Numbered from the stretch's first letter, positions 47,420 through 59,312 are shown. The stretch is 64,000 bases of DNA from Pseudomonas sp. (GCA_007713455.1 VMRT01000001.1:473343-537342); one strand, 5' to 3'. Translations and numbers: made by a program. Notes: generated by a model from the sequence alone, not told the origin.

Positions 47420-48706
47420 ATGAAACTGACAAGCAAGTCAGGCAAGCATATCGATACCTTGCTGGTGCCGACCCGGCGTCGGGTTGCTGTCGCCCGTCTG
47501 GAATTGGGTATGTACGTCTGCGAGCTGGATCGGCCGTGGAATGAAACGAACTTTGCGTTCCAGGGTTTTCCGCTGCTGAAGCTCGCCGAGATACGCGCGC
47601 TACGCAACTGTTGCGAGTATGTCTACGTCGACGATACGCGCAGAGTTCGCTTGCAGCACGATACGCCGGTTCCGGTCGTCGGGCCGCGTGTTCGCAAGCC
47701 GATAGAGCGACCGCAGCACGCACTTTCGACCGAGGTGGAAGAGGCCCGCGCAGCCTATCTGGATGGCTCCCGCCTGATCGAACAGGTACTGGCCGACGTG
47801 CAGCATGGACGAGTGATCGACACCCGCGCATGCCATGGCGCCGTCAAGCGCAACCTGGCCAGCATGCTGCGCAATGAAAGCGCCATGCTCTGGCTGGTCC
47901 GGCTGAAGAATAAGGATCTCTACACCAGCCTGCACTGCTTGTCGGTGTCGATCATGGCGATGGGCTTCGGCAATCATCTCGGCCTGCAGGACGACAAACT
48001 CCAGCTGCTGGGCATGGCGGGGTTGCTGCATGACGTCGGCAAGATGCGCATTGATCCTGAGATTCTCAACAAGCCCGGAAAGCTCACCGCGCAGGAGTTC
48101 GAGGTGATCAAGCGGCATCCGGTCTTCGGCCTGGAAGCGCTGCGAGCGCAACCCGGTATTCCGGAAGCTGCACTGCACGCCGCGTATGGCCATCACGAGC
48201 GACTCGATGGCACTGGATATCCGCTGGGTTCGGGGCCGGCGCAGATTTCCTACATGACGCGCATCATCACCATTGTCGACGCTTTCGACGCCATTACCAG
48301 CCACCGGGCCTACGATTGCGCGCGACCGGTGCAATCGGCCTTCGAGATCCTGCGCAGCGCCAGCGGCAGGCAGTTCGACGAGGACCTGGTGAGCGAATTC
48401 ATCCGCTGGCTGGGAGCCTTCCCGGTGGGTACGCTCGTCGAGTTGCACACCGGCGAGGTCGCCGTGGTAGTGGAAAAACATCGGCAATACCAACTCCGCC
48501 CCCGTGTTGTGGTGTTGCGCGATGCCGCCAAGCAGCGCTGCACGCCGCGTTATCTGGATCTGGCGCAGATCACCGTGGACGAGGAGGGTGCGCCTTACCG
48601 GATATCCGTCGGTCTGCCGGATGGCTCTTTCGGGCTTCATCTCGCCGACCCCGAGCTACAGGCCATCCTGCACCCCGAGACACTGGCCGACTTCGAATCG
48701 AGCTGA
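47420..48706 (+). CDS. HD-GYP domain cyclic-di-GMP phosphodiesterase (with DUF3391)
   Basis: 428 residues. An N-terminal DUF3391 domain (about 18-145) is followed by an HD-GYP domain with HD at 204-205 (LLHDVGKMRI), HHERLDGTGYP (258-268) and TIVDAFDAITSHRAY. All metal-site residues seen are canonical, so it should hydrolyse cyclic-di-GMP. It is monocistronic with no transmembrane part. Confidence 0.92.
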   Translation: MKLTSKSGKHIDTLLVPTRRRVAVARLELGMYVCELDRPWNETNFAFQGFPLLKLAEIRALRNCCEYVYVDDTRRVRLQHDTPVPVVGPRVRKPIERPQHALSTEVEEARAAYLDGSRLIEQVLADVQHGRVIDTRACHGAVKRNLASMLRNESAMLWLVRLKNKDLYTSLHCLSVSIMAMGFGNHLGLQDDKLQLLGMAGLLHDVGKMRIDPEILNKPGKLTAQEFEVIKRHPVFGLEALRAQPGIPEAALHAAYGHHERLDGTGYPLGSGPAQISYMTRIITIVDAFDAITSHRAYDCARPVQSAFEILRSASGRQFDEDLVSEFIRWLGAFPVGTLVELHTGEVAVVVEKHRQYQLRPRVVVLRDAAKQRCTPRYLDLAQITVDEEGAPYRISVGLPDGSFGLHLADPELQAILHPETLADFESS

Positions 48707-48836
48707 TCCCTTCTGTACAGATACGTTTCGGTGCGGCTTTGACGCCTCTGGCGTGACCGGCCGGTCGGTCATCGCGCTTTACCTGAGCCTGAGCGCTGGG
48801 TAACGTCTGCCCACTTTAAAAACAAGGAATCTCGTC

Positions 48837-50886
<2,050 letters not shown>

Positions 50887-50943
50887 CCATTCCCCATGCG
50901 CGGCGCCGCGGGCGTCGCGCGTTCTACTAGCGAGAGCAATTCA

Positions 50944-51225
50944 ATGAGCGATAGCCTGCAACTGGTTCTGGAAGATGTCGACGGAACCCAACTGGAAACT
51001 TCCTGCACCCGTTTTGCCGTTATTTGGCAGGGCCGCGAGGTCTGGATTCAGCAGGTCGGCAACGGTCAGCTGATGATCGGTGTGGACGTCGAGGACGGCG
51101 ACACCGAGTACGCCAATCTGGTGCTGCGTCCGTTGGCCACCAATCTGGTCAGCCTGCAGCTGGAAATGGAGCCGGTCGAGGCCGATGACGACGAGCACGT
51201 CCACGGCCCTGACTGCAATCACTGA
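50944..51225 (+). CDS. PA0900-like hypothetical protein of the arginine cluster
   Basis: 93 residues. An acidic beta-rich protein ends in a histidine/cysteine-containing tail (DDDEHVHGPDCNH) that could bind metal. It matches, by recall, the small gene before astE in pseudomonads that is sometimes labelled topoisomerase II without evidence. It starts 57 bp after aruC and ends 12 bp before astE, forming an operon with it. Confidence 0.75.
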   Translation: MSDSLQLVLEDVDGTQLETSCTRFAVIWQGREVWIQQVGNGQLMIGVDVEDGDTEYANLVLRPLATNLVSLQLEMEPVEADDDEHVHGPDCNH

Positions 51226-51237
51226 CGGCAGACCGGC

Positions 51238-52230
51238 ATGCTCGCTATCGGCAAGCTGCTGGAACTGACCCTGGCCGGGCGCGAGCCCTGCGAGAAAGTC
51301 CAGCTCACCCCGCGCGGGGTGAAGCTGCACTGGCTGGCCGAGGGCGCGCTGCTGGTATCGCCGCCGAGCGGCCAGGATCAAGGCGTCGACCTGGTCCTGT
51401 CGGCCGGCATACACGGCAATGAACTCATCCCCATACATGTCCTGGATCGCCTGATCCGTGCGCTCGCACGGGGCGATGTGCAGCCCGGTGCGCGACTGTT
51501 GCTGCTGTTCGCCAATCCTGCAGCGATGCGTCGCATGGTTCGGTACATCGAACATGACCTTAACCGTCTCTTTCTCGGTGCCCATGCTGATGTATGGGGC
51601 GGCGAAGCCATTCGTGCGTCAGAGCTTGAGGCATTGGTCGGAGGCTTCTTCAGCGTGTCCGGACGCCAGCGCCGGCACTATGACCTGCACTCAGCGATGC
51701 GCCCGTCGCGTCTCGCCCAGTTTGCGATCTGCCCTTGGCGCGAGGGAGGGGGCGCACAACCCAATGCGTTGGCCCGACTGCATGCTCTGGCAATCGACGG
51801 CGTCGTGTTGCAGCGCCAGCCCAGCTCTACCTTCAGCGCCATGACCGCCACGCTTCATGGCGCCGAGGCGTTTACCTTGGAGCTTGCCGAAGGCAAGGAC
51901 GAGGCCCTGCCGCCGGCAGTGCTGCAGTTCGAGCAGGAGCTGATCGCAATGATCGAGGGGCGCGAGTTGTCTGCGGGTGCAGAGGCGCAACCGCAGCTGC
52001 TGAGTATTTCTCGAGAGATCATCAAGCGCAGCTCGCGGTTTCGGCTGTGTCTACCCGCTGACATCGAGAACTTTGCGCCATTGCCGCTTGGCAGCCTGCT
52101 TGCCGAGGACGACGGCATGCGCTGGGTGGTCGATGAGCTGGACGCGCGCATTCTTTTCCCCATGGCCGATGTTGCCGAAGGACAGCGTGCTGCATTGATC
52201 GTTGTGCCATTGGAGCAGTCCGACACGTAG
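51238..52230 (+). CDS. astE: succinylglutamate desuccinylase AstE (AruE)
   Basis: A 330-residue zinc enzyme of the AstE/AspA family. Zinc ligands are in AGIHGNELIP (about 61-64) and HYDLHSAMRPS (about 144-148), with catalytic glutamate in FTLELAEGKDEALPP. It removes succinate from succinylglutamate, the last step of the arginine succinyltransferase pathway. It is intact although the middle steps of that pathway are not encoded beside it. Confidence 0.92.
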   Translation: MLAIGKLLELTLAGREPCEKVQLTPRGVKLHWLAEGALLVSPPSGQDQGVDLVLSAGIHGNELIPIHVLDRLIRALARGDVQPGARLLLLFANPAAMRRMVRYIEHDLNRLFLGAHADVWGGEAIRASELEALVGGFFSVSGRQRRHYDLHSAMRPSRLAQFAICPWREGGGAQPNALARLHALAIDGVVLQRQPSSTFSAMTATLHGAEAFTLELAEGKDEALPPAVLQFEQELIAMIEGRELSAGAEAQPQLLSISREIIKRSSRFRLCLPADIENFAPLPLGSLLAEDDGMRWVVDELDARILFPMADVAEGQRAALIVVPLEQSDT

Positions 52231-52322
52231 CACTGAGGCGCTCGCTCCGGAAATGGGCGGTTGCAATTGGTCACTTGCGCCCTTATCTAGCTTCACTCCC
52301 TTCGCGTTGTGTGCACCTTCTT

Positions 52323-53252
52323 ATGAGTACTGCTCTGTCCATCCGGCAGTTGACCAAGACCTACGGCAACGGCTTCCAGGCCCTCAAGGGTATCGATCTG
52401 GACGTGGCCGAAGGCGACTTCTTCGCCTTGCTCGGGCCCAATGGCGCCGGCAAGTCCACCACCATCGGCATCCTCTCCACCCTGGTGAACAAGAGCGGCG
52501 GCACGGTCAACGTGTTCGGTCACGATCTGGATCGCGACCCGTCCGGGCTCAAGCGCTGCCTGGGCGTGGTGCCGCAGGAATTCAACTTCAACCAGTTCGA
52601 GAAAGCCTTCGACATCCTGGTCACCCAGGCCGGCTACTACGGCATCCCGGCGAAGATTGCCAAGGAGCGCGCGGAGCGCTATCTCAACCAGCTGGGGTTG
52701 TGGGACAAGCGTGATGTTTCCTCGCGGATGCTCTCCGGCGGCATGAAGCGCCGCCTGATGATCGCGCGGGCGCTGATCCATCAACCGCGGCTATTGATTC
52801 TCGACGAGCCCACCGCGGGTGTGGATATCGAGCTGCGCCGCTCGATGTGGTCGTTCCTCACCGAGCTCAATCGTGAAGGCATCACCATCATCCTCACCAC
52901 CCACTATCTGGAGGAGGCCGAACAGCTGTGCCGCAACATCGGCATCATCGACCATGGCCAGATCGTCAAGAACACCAGCATGCGCGAGCTGCTCTCGCAG
53001 CTGCACGTGGAAACCTTTCTGCTGGACCTCAAGGAGTCGCAACTGGTCGCGCCGGAGCTGGGCAGCTATCCGGCGCAGTTGATCGATCATCACACCCTCG
53101 AGGTGCAGGTGGAGAAGAGTCAGGGCGTGACCGAACTGTTCCGTCTGCTCAGCGCTCAGGGCATCGAAGTGCTGAGCCTGCGCAACAAGACCAACCGACT
53201 GGAGGAGCTGTTCGTGTCGCTGGTGGAGAACAACCTGAAGGTGAAGTCATGA
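52323..53252 (+). CDS. yadG: ABC transporter ATP-binding protein (YadG-like)
   Basis: 309 residues. Walker A GPNGAGKST (38-46), signature MLSGGMKRRLMIARAL, Walker B LLILDEPTAGVD, and H-loop LTTHYLEEAE. The start at 52323 (MSTALSIRQLTKTYGNG) fits the family. Overlap with the next gene by 4 bp shows coupling. This conserved YadG/YadH pair next to queF has no proven substrate. Confidence 0.9.
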   Translation: MSTALSIRQLTKTYGNGFQALKGIDLDVAEGDFFALLGPNGAGKSTTIGILSTLVNKSGGTVNVFGHDLDRDPSGLKRCLGVVPQEFNFNQFEKAFDILVTQAGYYGIPAKIAKERAERYLNQLGLWDKRDVSSRMLSGGMKRRLMIARALIHQPRLLILDEPTAGVDIELRRSMWSFLTELNREGITIILTTHYLEEAEQLCRNIGIIDHGQIVKNTSMRELLSQLHVETFLLDLKESQLVAPELGSYPAQLIDHHTLEVQVEKSQGVTELFRLLSAQGIEVLSLRNKTNRLEELFVSLVENNLKVKS

Positions 53253-54028
53253 GCGGCGAACTGCGTCCCAACCTGGTCGCGCTGCAGACCATCGTCCAGC
53301 GCGAGATTCGTCGCTATACACGCATCTGGCCGCAGACGCTGCTGCCGCCGGCGATCACCATGGTGCTGTACTTCGTCATCTTCGGCAGCCTGATCGGCGC
53401 GCGGATCGGCGACATGGACGGCTTCAGCTACATGGATTACATCGTGCCGGGGCTGATCATGATGTCGGTGATCACCAACTCGTACAGCAACGTCGTATCG
53501 AGCTTCTTCAGCACCAAGTTCCAGCGCTCCATTGAGGAGCTGCTGGTCTCGCCGGTCTCGCCGCATGTGATTGTCATTGGTTTTGCCCTGGGTGGTATCA
53601 CCCGTGGGCTGGCGGTTGCGGTAATCGTCACGCTGCTGTCGATGTTCTTCACCGATCTGCAGGTGCACCATCTGGGCGTGACCGTGCTGGTGATCACCCT
53701 GACGGCGAGTATCTTCGCTCTGGGTGGCTTCATCAACGCGGTGTTTGCGCGCAACTTCGACGATATCTCGATCATCCCGACCTTCGTGCTGACGCCGCTG
53801 ACCTACCTGGGCGGGGTGTTCTACTCGATCAACTTGCTGTCGCCGTTCTGGCAGACGCTGTCGCTGGCCAACCCGGTGCTGCACATGGTCAACGCTTTCC
53901 GTTACGGCATCCTCGGCGTATCCGATATCCGCATCGGTGTAGCGATCAGCTTCATGCTGGTGGCGGTGGCGGCGCTCTATCTGGTCTCCGTCGGGCTGCT
54001 CAAGAGTGGACGCGGGATGCGGCAATAG
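53249..54028 (+). CDS. yadH: ABC-2 type transporter permease (YadH-like)
   Basis: A 259-residue membrane protein with six hydrophobic segments. The conserved ABC-2 segment KFQRSIEELLVSPVSPHVIVIGFALGG lies between segments 2 and 3, and the late ALGGFINAVFARNFDDISII motif is present. It pairs with the ATPase before it. A terminator at 54074-54100 closes the operon. Confidence 0.9.
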   Translation: MSGELRPNLVALQTIVQREIRRYTRIWPQTLLPPAITMVLYFVIFGSLIGARIGDMDGFSYMDYIVPGLIMMSVITNSYSNVVSSFFSTKFQRSIEELLVSPVSPHVIVIGFALGGITRGLAVAVIVTLLSMFFTDLQVHHLGVTVLVITLTASIFALGGFINAVFARNFDDISIIPTFVLTPLTYLGGVFYSINLLSPFWQTLSLANPVLHMVNAFRYGILGVSDIRIGVAISFMLVAVAALYLVSVGLLKSGRGMRQ

Positions 54029-54073
54029 ACCGCCGACCGTTCGGCGACTGCGCCGATGCCGCTGAAAAGAACA

Positions 54074-54100
54074 CCGCGAAGCGCTAAACTTCGCGGCGTT
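54074..54100 (+). terminator. terminator of the YadGH operon
   Basis: An 8-bp stem CCGCGAAG / CTTCGCGG with a 7-nt loop, followed by CGTTT. It lies 46 bp after the permease stop and just before queF. Confidence 0.65.
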
Positions 54101-54121
54101 TCTCGTTCAGGTCCATTCCCC

Positions 54122-54952
54122 ATGCAGCATCCCGCCGAACATTCTCCGCTGGGCAAGTCCAGTGACTACGTCGCCACCTACAGCCCGCACCTACTGTTTC
54201 CGATTCCGCGCGCGCCGAAGTGGGCCGAGCTTGGTCTCACCGCCGAGACGCTGCCCTACCAGGGCGTGGATCTGTGGAATTGCTACGAACTGTCATGGTT
54301 GCTGCCTTCCGGCAAGCCGGTGGTGGCGATCGGTGAATTCGAGATTCCGGCGGACTCGCCGAGCATCATCGAATCCAAGTCGTTCAAGCTCTATCTGAAC
54401 TCGCTGAACCAGTCGGTGTTCGAGTCGCGGGAAGCGCTGGCCGAGGTGATGAGCAGCGATCTTTCTGCGGCAGTCGGCAAGCCGGTGAAGGTGCGCCTGC
54501 GCACGCTGGATGAGGTGGCGGCCGAGGGTGTTGCGACGCTGCCGGGGCGCTGCGTCGACGATCTGGACGTGACCATCGAGCATTACGACCATCCTCAACC
54601 GGGACTGTTGGCCTGTGATGCCGGGCATATGGTCGAGGAGTCGCTGCACAGCCACTTGCTCAAGTCCAACTGTCCGGTGACCGGTCAGCCGGACTGGGGC
54701 AGCGTAGTCGTCGAGTACCGCGGCGCGGCGTTGCAGGCGGAGAGCCTGTTGGCCTATCTGGTGAGCTTCCGTCAGCATGCCGACTTTCACGAGCAATGCG
54801 TGGAGCGCATCTTTCTCGATCTGCAGCGTTTGCTGCAGCCGGAGAAGCTGACCGTCTACGCGCGTTACGTGCGCCGTGGCGGGCTGGACATCAATCCGTA
54901 CCGCAGTACCGAGGCGATGGTCGTGGACAATCGCCGTCTGGTGCGCCAGTAA
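54122..54952 (+). CDS. queF: NADPH-dependent 7-cyano-7-deazaguanine reductase QueF
   Basis: A 276-residue bimodular (YqfX-type) QueF. The NADPH-binding motif [11 protein letters not shown] lies at 84-94, and catalytic Cys184 in [14 protein letters not shown] forms the thioimide with preQ0. It reduces preQ0 to preQ1 for queuosine synthesis. The start at 54122 is preferred because earlier in-frame codons lie in the terminator stem. Confidence 0.94.
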   Translation: MQHPAEHSPLGKSSDYVATYSPHLLFPIPRAPKWAELGLTAETLPYQGVDLWNCYELSWLLPSGKPVVAIGEFEIPADSPSIIESKSFKLYLNSLNQSVFESREALAEVMSSDLSAAVGKPVKVRLRTLDEVAAEGVATLPGRCVDDLDVTIEHYDHPQPGLLACDAGHMVEESLHSHLLKSNCPVTGQPDWGSVVVEYRGAALQAESLLAYLVSFRQHADFHEQCVERIFLDLQRLLQPEKLTVYARYVRRGGLDINPYRSTEAMVVDNRRLVRQ

Positions 54953-54991
54953 CGCAGCGAGTCAGGGTCGCAGCGCGACCCGTGACCTGCT

Positions 54992-55258
54992 TCAGATGCC
55001 CATGTTGGCCAGGGTCTGCATGATGTTGCGCAGCGTCATGGCCATGCTTGGGTGGCTGACCTCGAAGCGCTCGACGGCCAGGTTGACGCCATCCACCAGC
55101 GAGTCGTTGTGGTCGGTGCTGCCCTGCGTCGCCAGGCGAACTTCGATGTCCTGGGCGATCGCTTGCAGCGAAGCCCGCTCCTCATCGGTCAGCGGCGTGT
55201 CCTGGGCCAGTTGATAACGCAGTTCTTCGAGCTGCGACTGCAGATCATGTTCCGGCAT
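54992..55258 (-). CDS. DUF4404 family protein
   Basis: 88 residues, helical. DUF4404 features are LQSQLEELRYQLA, ERASLQAIAQDIEVRL and the C-terminal FEVSHPSMAMTLRNIMQTLANMGI. It is convergent with queF (39 bp). A small cytoplasmic protein of unknown role. Confidence 0.85.
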   Translation of the reverse strand: MPEHDLQSQLEELRYQLAQDTPLTDEERASLQAIAQDIEVRLATQGSTDHNDSLVDGVNLAVERFEVSHPSMAMTLRNIMQTLANMGI

Positions 55259-55486
55259 TTTGCTTCCCTCTCATGGGTTTACGGGCGGCGTGTAATGAAC
55301 GTCGATAGCTGAAGGTTAAACCAGCGGCCAGGCCTTGTCTGTGCCTTTATTGGCGCTGGCGCAAGCGCCGGCCTGTGCCACGAAAGCCGAATATCCGGCT
55401 GACTGCCGAAAACAGGATGTTCACTCTATACTGCGCGGTCTGCGTCGGTGCGCCGCATGCACCAAATACCTAAGGAGAGAAAAGTG

Positions 55487-56188
55487 ATGCCCAAGATCGC
55501 TACGGCCTGGATCGCCGTGCTCAAGGCCAGTTTCGTCGCTACGATCGCCACGCTTGGCGCAGCGCCAGCGTTAGCGGCCGAAGAAGATCCGTGGGAAGGC
55601 GTCAACCGCGCGGTGTTTCGTTTCAATGACACCGTTGACACCTACACCCTCAAGCCCTTGGCCCAGGGCTACCAGAAAGTAACGCCGAGCTTCCTCGAGG
55701 ACGGCATCGGCAATGTGTTCAGTAATCTCGGTGATGTGGTGGTGCTGACCAACGACCTGCTGCAGGGCAAGGTCCGCGATGCCGGCATCGACACCAGTCG
55801 TATCCTGTTCAATACCACATTCGGCGTGCTCGGTTTCTTCGACGTTGCCACCCGTATGGGGCTGCACAAGAACGATGAGGACTTCGGCCAGACGCTGGGT
55901 GCCTGGGGGCTGGGAAGTGGGCCATATGTCGTGCTGCCGCTGCTTGGGCCAAGCACGGTGCGTGATGCCGTCGGCCGGGTGCCGGATTCCTTCCTCGAAC
56001 CGTATCCGCACATGGATCATGTGCCGACCCGCAACGTGACGCGGGGCGTGGACCTGATCGATACGCGCGCAGGACTGCTGTCAGCCGAGAAGATGATTCA
56101 GGGTGATCGCTACATCTTCGTACGCAACGCCTACCTTCAGAATCGCGAATTCCGGGTCAAGGACGGGGAAGTCGAAGACGACTTCTGA
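55487..56188 (+). CDS. mlaA: MlaA (VacJ) family phospholipid-transport protein without lipobox
   Basis: A 233-residue MlaA-type outer-membrane protein that removes misplaced phospholipids from the outer leaflet. Family motifs are EDPWEGVNRAVFRFND, GNVFSNLGDVV, LGAWGLGSGPYVVLPLLGPSTVRDAVG and DLIDTRAGLL. The N-terminus (about 1-33, ending PALAA-EED) is a signal peptide with no cysteine, and the whole protein has none, so it cannot be a lipoprotein. The ATG at 55487 has GGAG 9 nt upstream. A GTG at 55484 is also possible. Confidence 0.9.
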   Translation: MPKIATAWIAVLKASFVATIATLGAAPALAAEEDPWEGVNRAVFRFNDTVDTYTLKPLAQGYQKVTPSFLEDGIGNVFSNLGDVVVLTNDLLQGKVRDAGIDTSRILFNTTFGVLGFFDVATRMGLHKNDEDFGQTLGAWGLGSGPYVVLPLLGPSTVRDAVGRVPDSFLEPYPHMDHVPTRNVTRGVDLIDTRAGLLSAEKMIQGDRYIFVRNAYLQNREFRVKDGEVEDDF

Positions 56189-56227
56189 AGCCTGGCCGCA
56201 TTTGCTGCGGCCATCGCTGGAGCAGGG

Positions 56228-56527
56228 TCAGGACATCGAAAGGATTGCCAGGCCCAGGCTCTGCCGGCCATCGTCGAGCTGGCTGACGCGTACGACTTCT
56301 GTCTGCGCGTCCAGTCCTTTCAGTTCGCTGTGCTCGGATGGAATGAGTACGTGGACCTTGTCGCCCATGCGTAGTTGGGCGCTGGCCAGCACCTGCATGC
56401 CGGTACTGGAGAGGTCGATACAGGTGCCGCTCAGTTTTGTATCGCCATGTTCCAGCGCAACGGTGGTTTCGATCTGCATTCGGATGAAATCGCGTTTTTC
56501 ACTGTAATCGCGGTCTTTCTGGCTCAT
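56228..56527 (-). CDS. PilZ domain cyclic-di-GMP-binding protein
   Basis: 99 residues, a single PilZ domain. Both cyclic-di-GMP motifs are intact: RDFIR (RxxxR, near residue 10) and DLSSTG (DxSxxG, near residue 38). It should be a soluble effector. It lies between mlaA and rssB, the order I recall from P. aeruginosa. It faces mlaA, and its start is 194 bp from that of rssB on the opposite strand. Confidence 0.9.
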   Translation of the reverse strand: MSQKDRDYSEKRDFIRMQIETTVALEHGDTKLSGTCIDLSSTGMQVLASAQLRMGDKVHVLIPSEHSELKGLDAQTEVVRVSQLDDGRQSLGLAILSMS

Positions 56528-56721
56528 GGTTTCAACCTTTTATATATGGCTCGCGGCATTCTTATAGCTCCCCTCAATTCGACCTGTAAAGGCGCCAGCC
56601 GGTCGGCTTGAAACCCCGATCGTATGGGAGTACCGTCTGCGCCTTGAAACGAACCCAAGCCCGGCGTCATGCGGGGCCAATGTTTTCGCCAATCATCCTG
56701 GCGACCCCGCCTGGTAGGAAC

Positions 56722-57906
56722 ATGCATAAACCAAGCGCGACGCTGCTGATCATAGATGACGACGATGTGGTTCGAGCCAGTCTGGCTGCCTATCTGGATG
56801 ACAGTGGTTTTCGTGTCTTGCAGGCCGGCAATGGCCCGCAGGGCATGGAGCTCTTCGAGTCGGAGCAGCCCGATCTGGTGATCTGCGATCTGCGCATGCC
56901 GCAGATGGATGGCCTTGAGCTGATCCGTCAGATCAGTGAGCGCCAGCTCGACCTCCCAGTGATCGTGGTTTCCGGTGCCGGCGTGATGAGCGACGCGGTG
57001 GAGGCCCTGCGCTTGGGCGCTGCCGACTACCTGATCAAGCCACTCGAAGACCTGGCGATGCTCGAGCATTCGGTACGCCGGGCGCTGGACCGTTCTCGTC
57101 TGCGGCTGGAAAATCGCCGCTATCGCGAACAGCTCGAGACGGCCAATCGTGATCTGCAAGCCAGCCTGCACCTGTTGCAGGAAGACCAGGACGCCGGTCG
57201 CCAAGTGCAGATGAACATGCTGCCGGTGACGCCCTGGAGCGTCGATGGCTTCGACTTCGCCCACCAGATCATCCCGTCCCTGTACCTGTCCGGTGACTTC
57301 GTCGACTATTTCCGCGTGGATGAGCGGCGCATCGGTTTCTACCTGGCCGATGTTTCCGGCCATGGTGCCTCCTCGGCGTTCGTGACCGTGCTGCTCAAGT
57401 TCATGACGACCCGCCTGCTGTACGAGTCTCGCCGTGGCGGCACGCTGCGCGAGTTCAAACCGTCGGAAGTGCTAGATCACATCAACCGCGGGCTGATCAA
57501 TTGCAAGCTGGGCAAGCACGTGACCATGCTGGGCGGCGTTATCGATCAGGAGCATGACGTGCTGCACTACAGCATTGGCGGTCATCTGCCTATGCCGGTG
57601 CTGTACACGGGAGAGGGCGCGCACTATCTCGAAGGGCGTGGGTTGCCGGTCGGGTTGTTCGTCGAGGCGACCTATCAGAATTTCGAGCTGAAGCTGCCCG
57701 AGACCTTCAGCTTGACCTTGCTCTCCGACGGCATTCTGGACCTTTTGCCCGGCGACACACTCAAAGAAAAAGAGTCCGCGCTGCCCGGTCTGATTACCGA
57801 TGCCGGTGGCACGCTGGATGGATTACGTCGAGTCTTCGGGTTGGCCGAGCTGGCTGACATGCCCGACGATATCGCCTTGCTGGTGTTGAGCAGGAACCTT
57901 GCATGA
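56722..57906 (+). CDS. rssB: response regulator with PP2C-type serine phosphatase domain (RssB)
   Basis: 394 residues. A receiver domain (about 6-120, acceptor Asp56 in VICDLRMP) is joined by a helical linker (QLETANRDLQASLHLLQ) to a SpoIIE/PP2C phosphatase domain (about 180-392; YLADVSGHGASSAFVTVLL, TLLSDGILDLLPG, MPDDIALLVL). It should dephosphorylate the STAS antagonist encoded next and so adjust a sigma-factor pathway. The start at 56722 opens the receiver domain. Coupled to the next gene by a 4-bp overlap. Confidence 0.9.
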   Translation: MHKPSATLLIIDDDDVVRASLAAYLDDSGFRVLQAGNGPQGMELFESEQPDLVICDLRMPQMDGLELIRQISERQLDLPVIVVSGAGVMSDAVEALRLGAADYLIKPLEDLAMLEHSVRRALDRSRLRLENRRYREQLETANRDLQASLHLLQEDQDAGRQVQMNMLPVTPWSVDGFDFAHQIIPSLYLSGDFVDYFRVDERRIGFYLADVSGHGASSAFVTVLLKFMTTRLLYESRRGGTLREFKPSEVLDHINRGLINCKLGKHVTMLGGVIDQEHDVLHYSIGGHLPMPVLYTGEGAHYLEGRGLPVGLFVEATYQNFELKLPETFSLTLLSDGILDLLPGDTLKEKESALPGLITDAGGTLDGLRRVFGLAELADMPDDIALLVLSRNLA

Positions 57907-58385
57907 GTACTGGTAGAATCCAGTTCGCCGAGATGGATGGCACCTTTGTTCTGAAGTTCATAGGTGAAATCCGTTTGACGCTCTGTTCGGCGCTGGATGC
58001 AACGATCGAGAAGATCTTCTCGTCGCGCAATTTTTCTTCGATTGTCATTGATCTGACCGAAAGCCGAAGCATTGACAGCACCACCTTGGGCCTCTTGGCC
58101 AAGCTGTCGATACTGTCGCGGCAGAAGGTGGGTATGTTGCCGACGCTGGTCACCACCCACCCGGACATCACCCGGCTGTTGCAGTCTATGGGCTTCGATC
58201 AGGTGTTCAATATCGTCGATACGCCGTTGCCATGCCCGGAATGCCTGGCCGATCTGCCATCGCAGGATCAATCCGAGGAGGTGGTGAAGGCCAAGGTGCT
58301 CGAGGCTCACCGCATCCTGATGAGCCTCAACGAATCCAACCGCGAGGCCTTCCATGACCTCGTCACCGCATTGGAGCGGTCCTGA
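57903..58385 (+). CDS. rssC: STAS-domain anti-sigma factor antagonist (RssC)
   Basis: 160 residues. A STAS domain (about 1-105) has the phosphorylatable Ser59 region SSIVIDLTESRSIDSTTLGLL. A C-terminal extension contains PCPECLADLP and a helix. It overlaps rssB by 4 bp and is its probable dephosphorylation substrate. In Pseudomonas this pair is tied to RpoS and biofilm control. That role here is inferred from gene order. Confidence 0.87.
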   Translation: MSTGRIQFAEMDGTFVLKFIGEIRLTLCSALDATIEKIFSSRNFSSIVIDLTESRSIDSTTLGLLAKLSILSRQKVGMLPTLVTTHPDITRLLQSMGFDQVFNIVDTPLPCPECLADLPSQDQSEEVVKAKVLEAHRILMSLNESNREAFHDLVTALERS

Positions 58386-59312
58386 TCAGGCCAGCTTGGC
58401 AAGCAGGGCTTCGAGCTTCTCCTGGTCCCGCGCGAACTGACGGATGCCTTCGGCGAGCTTTTCGGTCGCCATCGCATCCTCGTTCAGGCCCCAGCGGAAG
58501 CTCTTTTCATCCAGACTGATACGCGCTTCTGACTCGCGGCCGGGCTGCAGTTTGCGTTCTAGCGCGCCGCTGGCTGCGGCCAGGTCGCCGAGCAGTTCCG
58601 GGCTGATGGTCAGCCGGTCGCAACCGGCCAGTGCCTCGATCTGTCCGACATTGCGGAAGCTCGCGCCCATCACTACCGTCTTGTATCCGTGAGCCTTGTA
58701 GTAGTCGTAGATGCGGCTGACCGACTGCACGCCCGGATCTTCCGCGCCTTGGTAATCACGACCTTCGTGCTTCTTGTACCAGTCATAGATGCGGCCAACG
58801 AACGGCGAGATCAGGAAGACGCCGGCCTCGGCGCATGCCACGGCCTGGGTGAAGGAGAACAGCAGGGTAAGGTTGGTCTGGATGCCGGCTTTCTCCAGCT
58901 GTTCGGCTGCACGGATGCCTTCCCAGGTCGAAGCGATCTTGATCAGAACGCGCTCGCGGCTGATGCCAGCCTGCTCGTAAAGGCCGATCAGGCGCTCACC
59001 GCGCTGGACCATGGCTTGAGTGTCGAACGACAATCGCGCGTCGACCTCGGTGGAGATGCGCCCGGGGATCAGTTCCAGAATCTGCTTGCCTACCGCGACG
59101 GCGAACAGGTCGCACGCCAGACCGATGTCGCCGTGGCACTGCTTCATCGCGTTCGCCAGGTCATCGGCATAACGCGGCATGGCCGCTGCCTTGAGCAGCA
59201 GTGAAGGATTGGTGGTGGCGTCCACCGGTTTCAGGCGAGCAATGGCGTCGATGTCGCCTGTATCGGCGACGACAGTGGTGAACTGCTTGAGTTGTTCCAG
59301 CTTGGAAGTCAT
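58386..59312 (-). CDS. tal: transaldolase Tal (TalB type)
   Basis: A 308-residue transaldolase of the pentose phosphate pathway. [13 protein letters not shown] (about 32-44) and the Schiff-base lysine in [16 protein letters not shown] (about 128-143) are intact, with [15 protein letters not shown] later. The start at 59312 ([12 protein letters not shown]) is the family start. It is convergent with rssC, with stops touching. Confidence 0.95.
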   Translation of the reverse strand: MTSKLEQLKQFTTVVADTGDIDAIARLKPVDATTNPSLLLKAAAMPRYADDLANAMKQCHGDIGLACDLFAVAVGKQILELIPGRISTEVDARLSFDTQAMVQRGERLIGLYEQAGISRERVLIKIASTWEGIRAAEQLEKAGIQTNLTLLFSFTQAVACAEAGVFLISPFVGRIYDWYKKHEGRDYQGAEDPGVQSVSRIYDYYKAHGYKTVVMGASFRNVGQIEALAGCDRLTISPELLGDLAAASGALERKLQPGRESEARISLDEKSFRWGLNEDAMATEKLAEGIRQFARDQEKLEALLAKLA

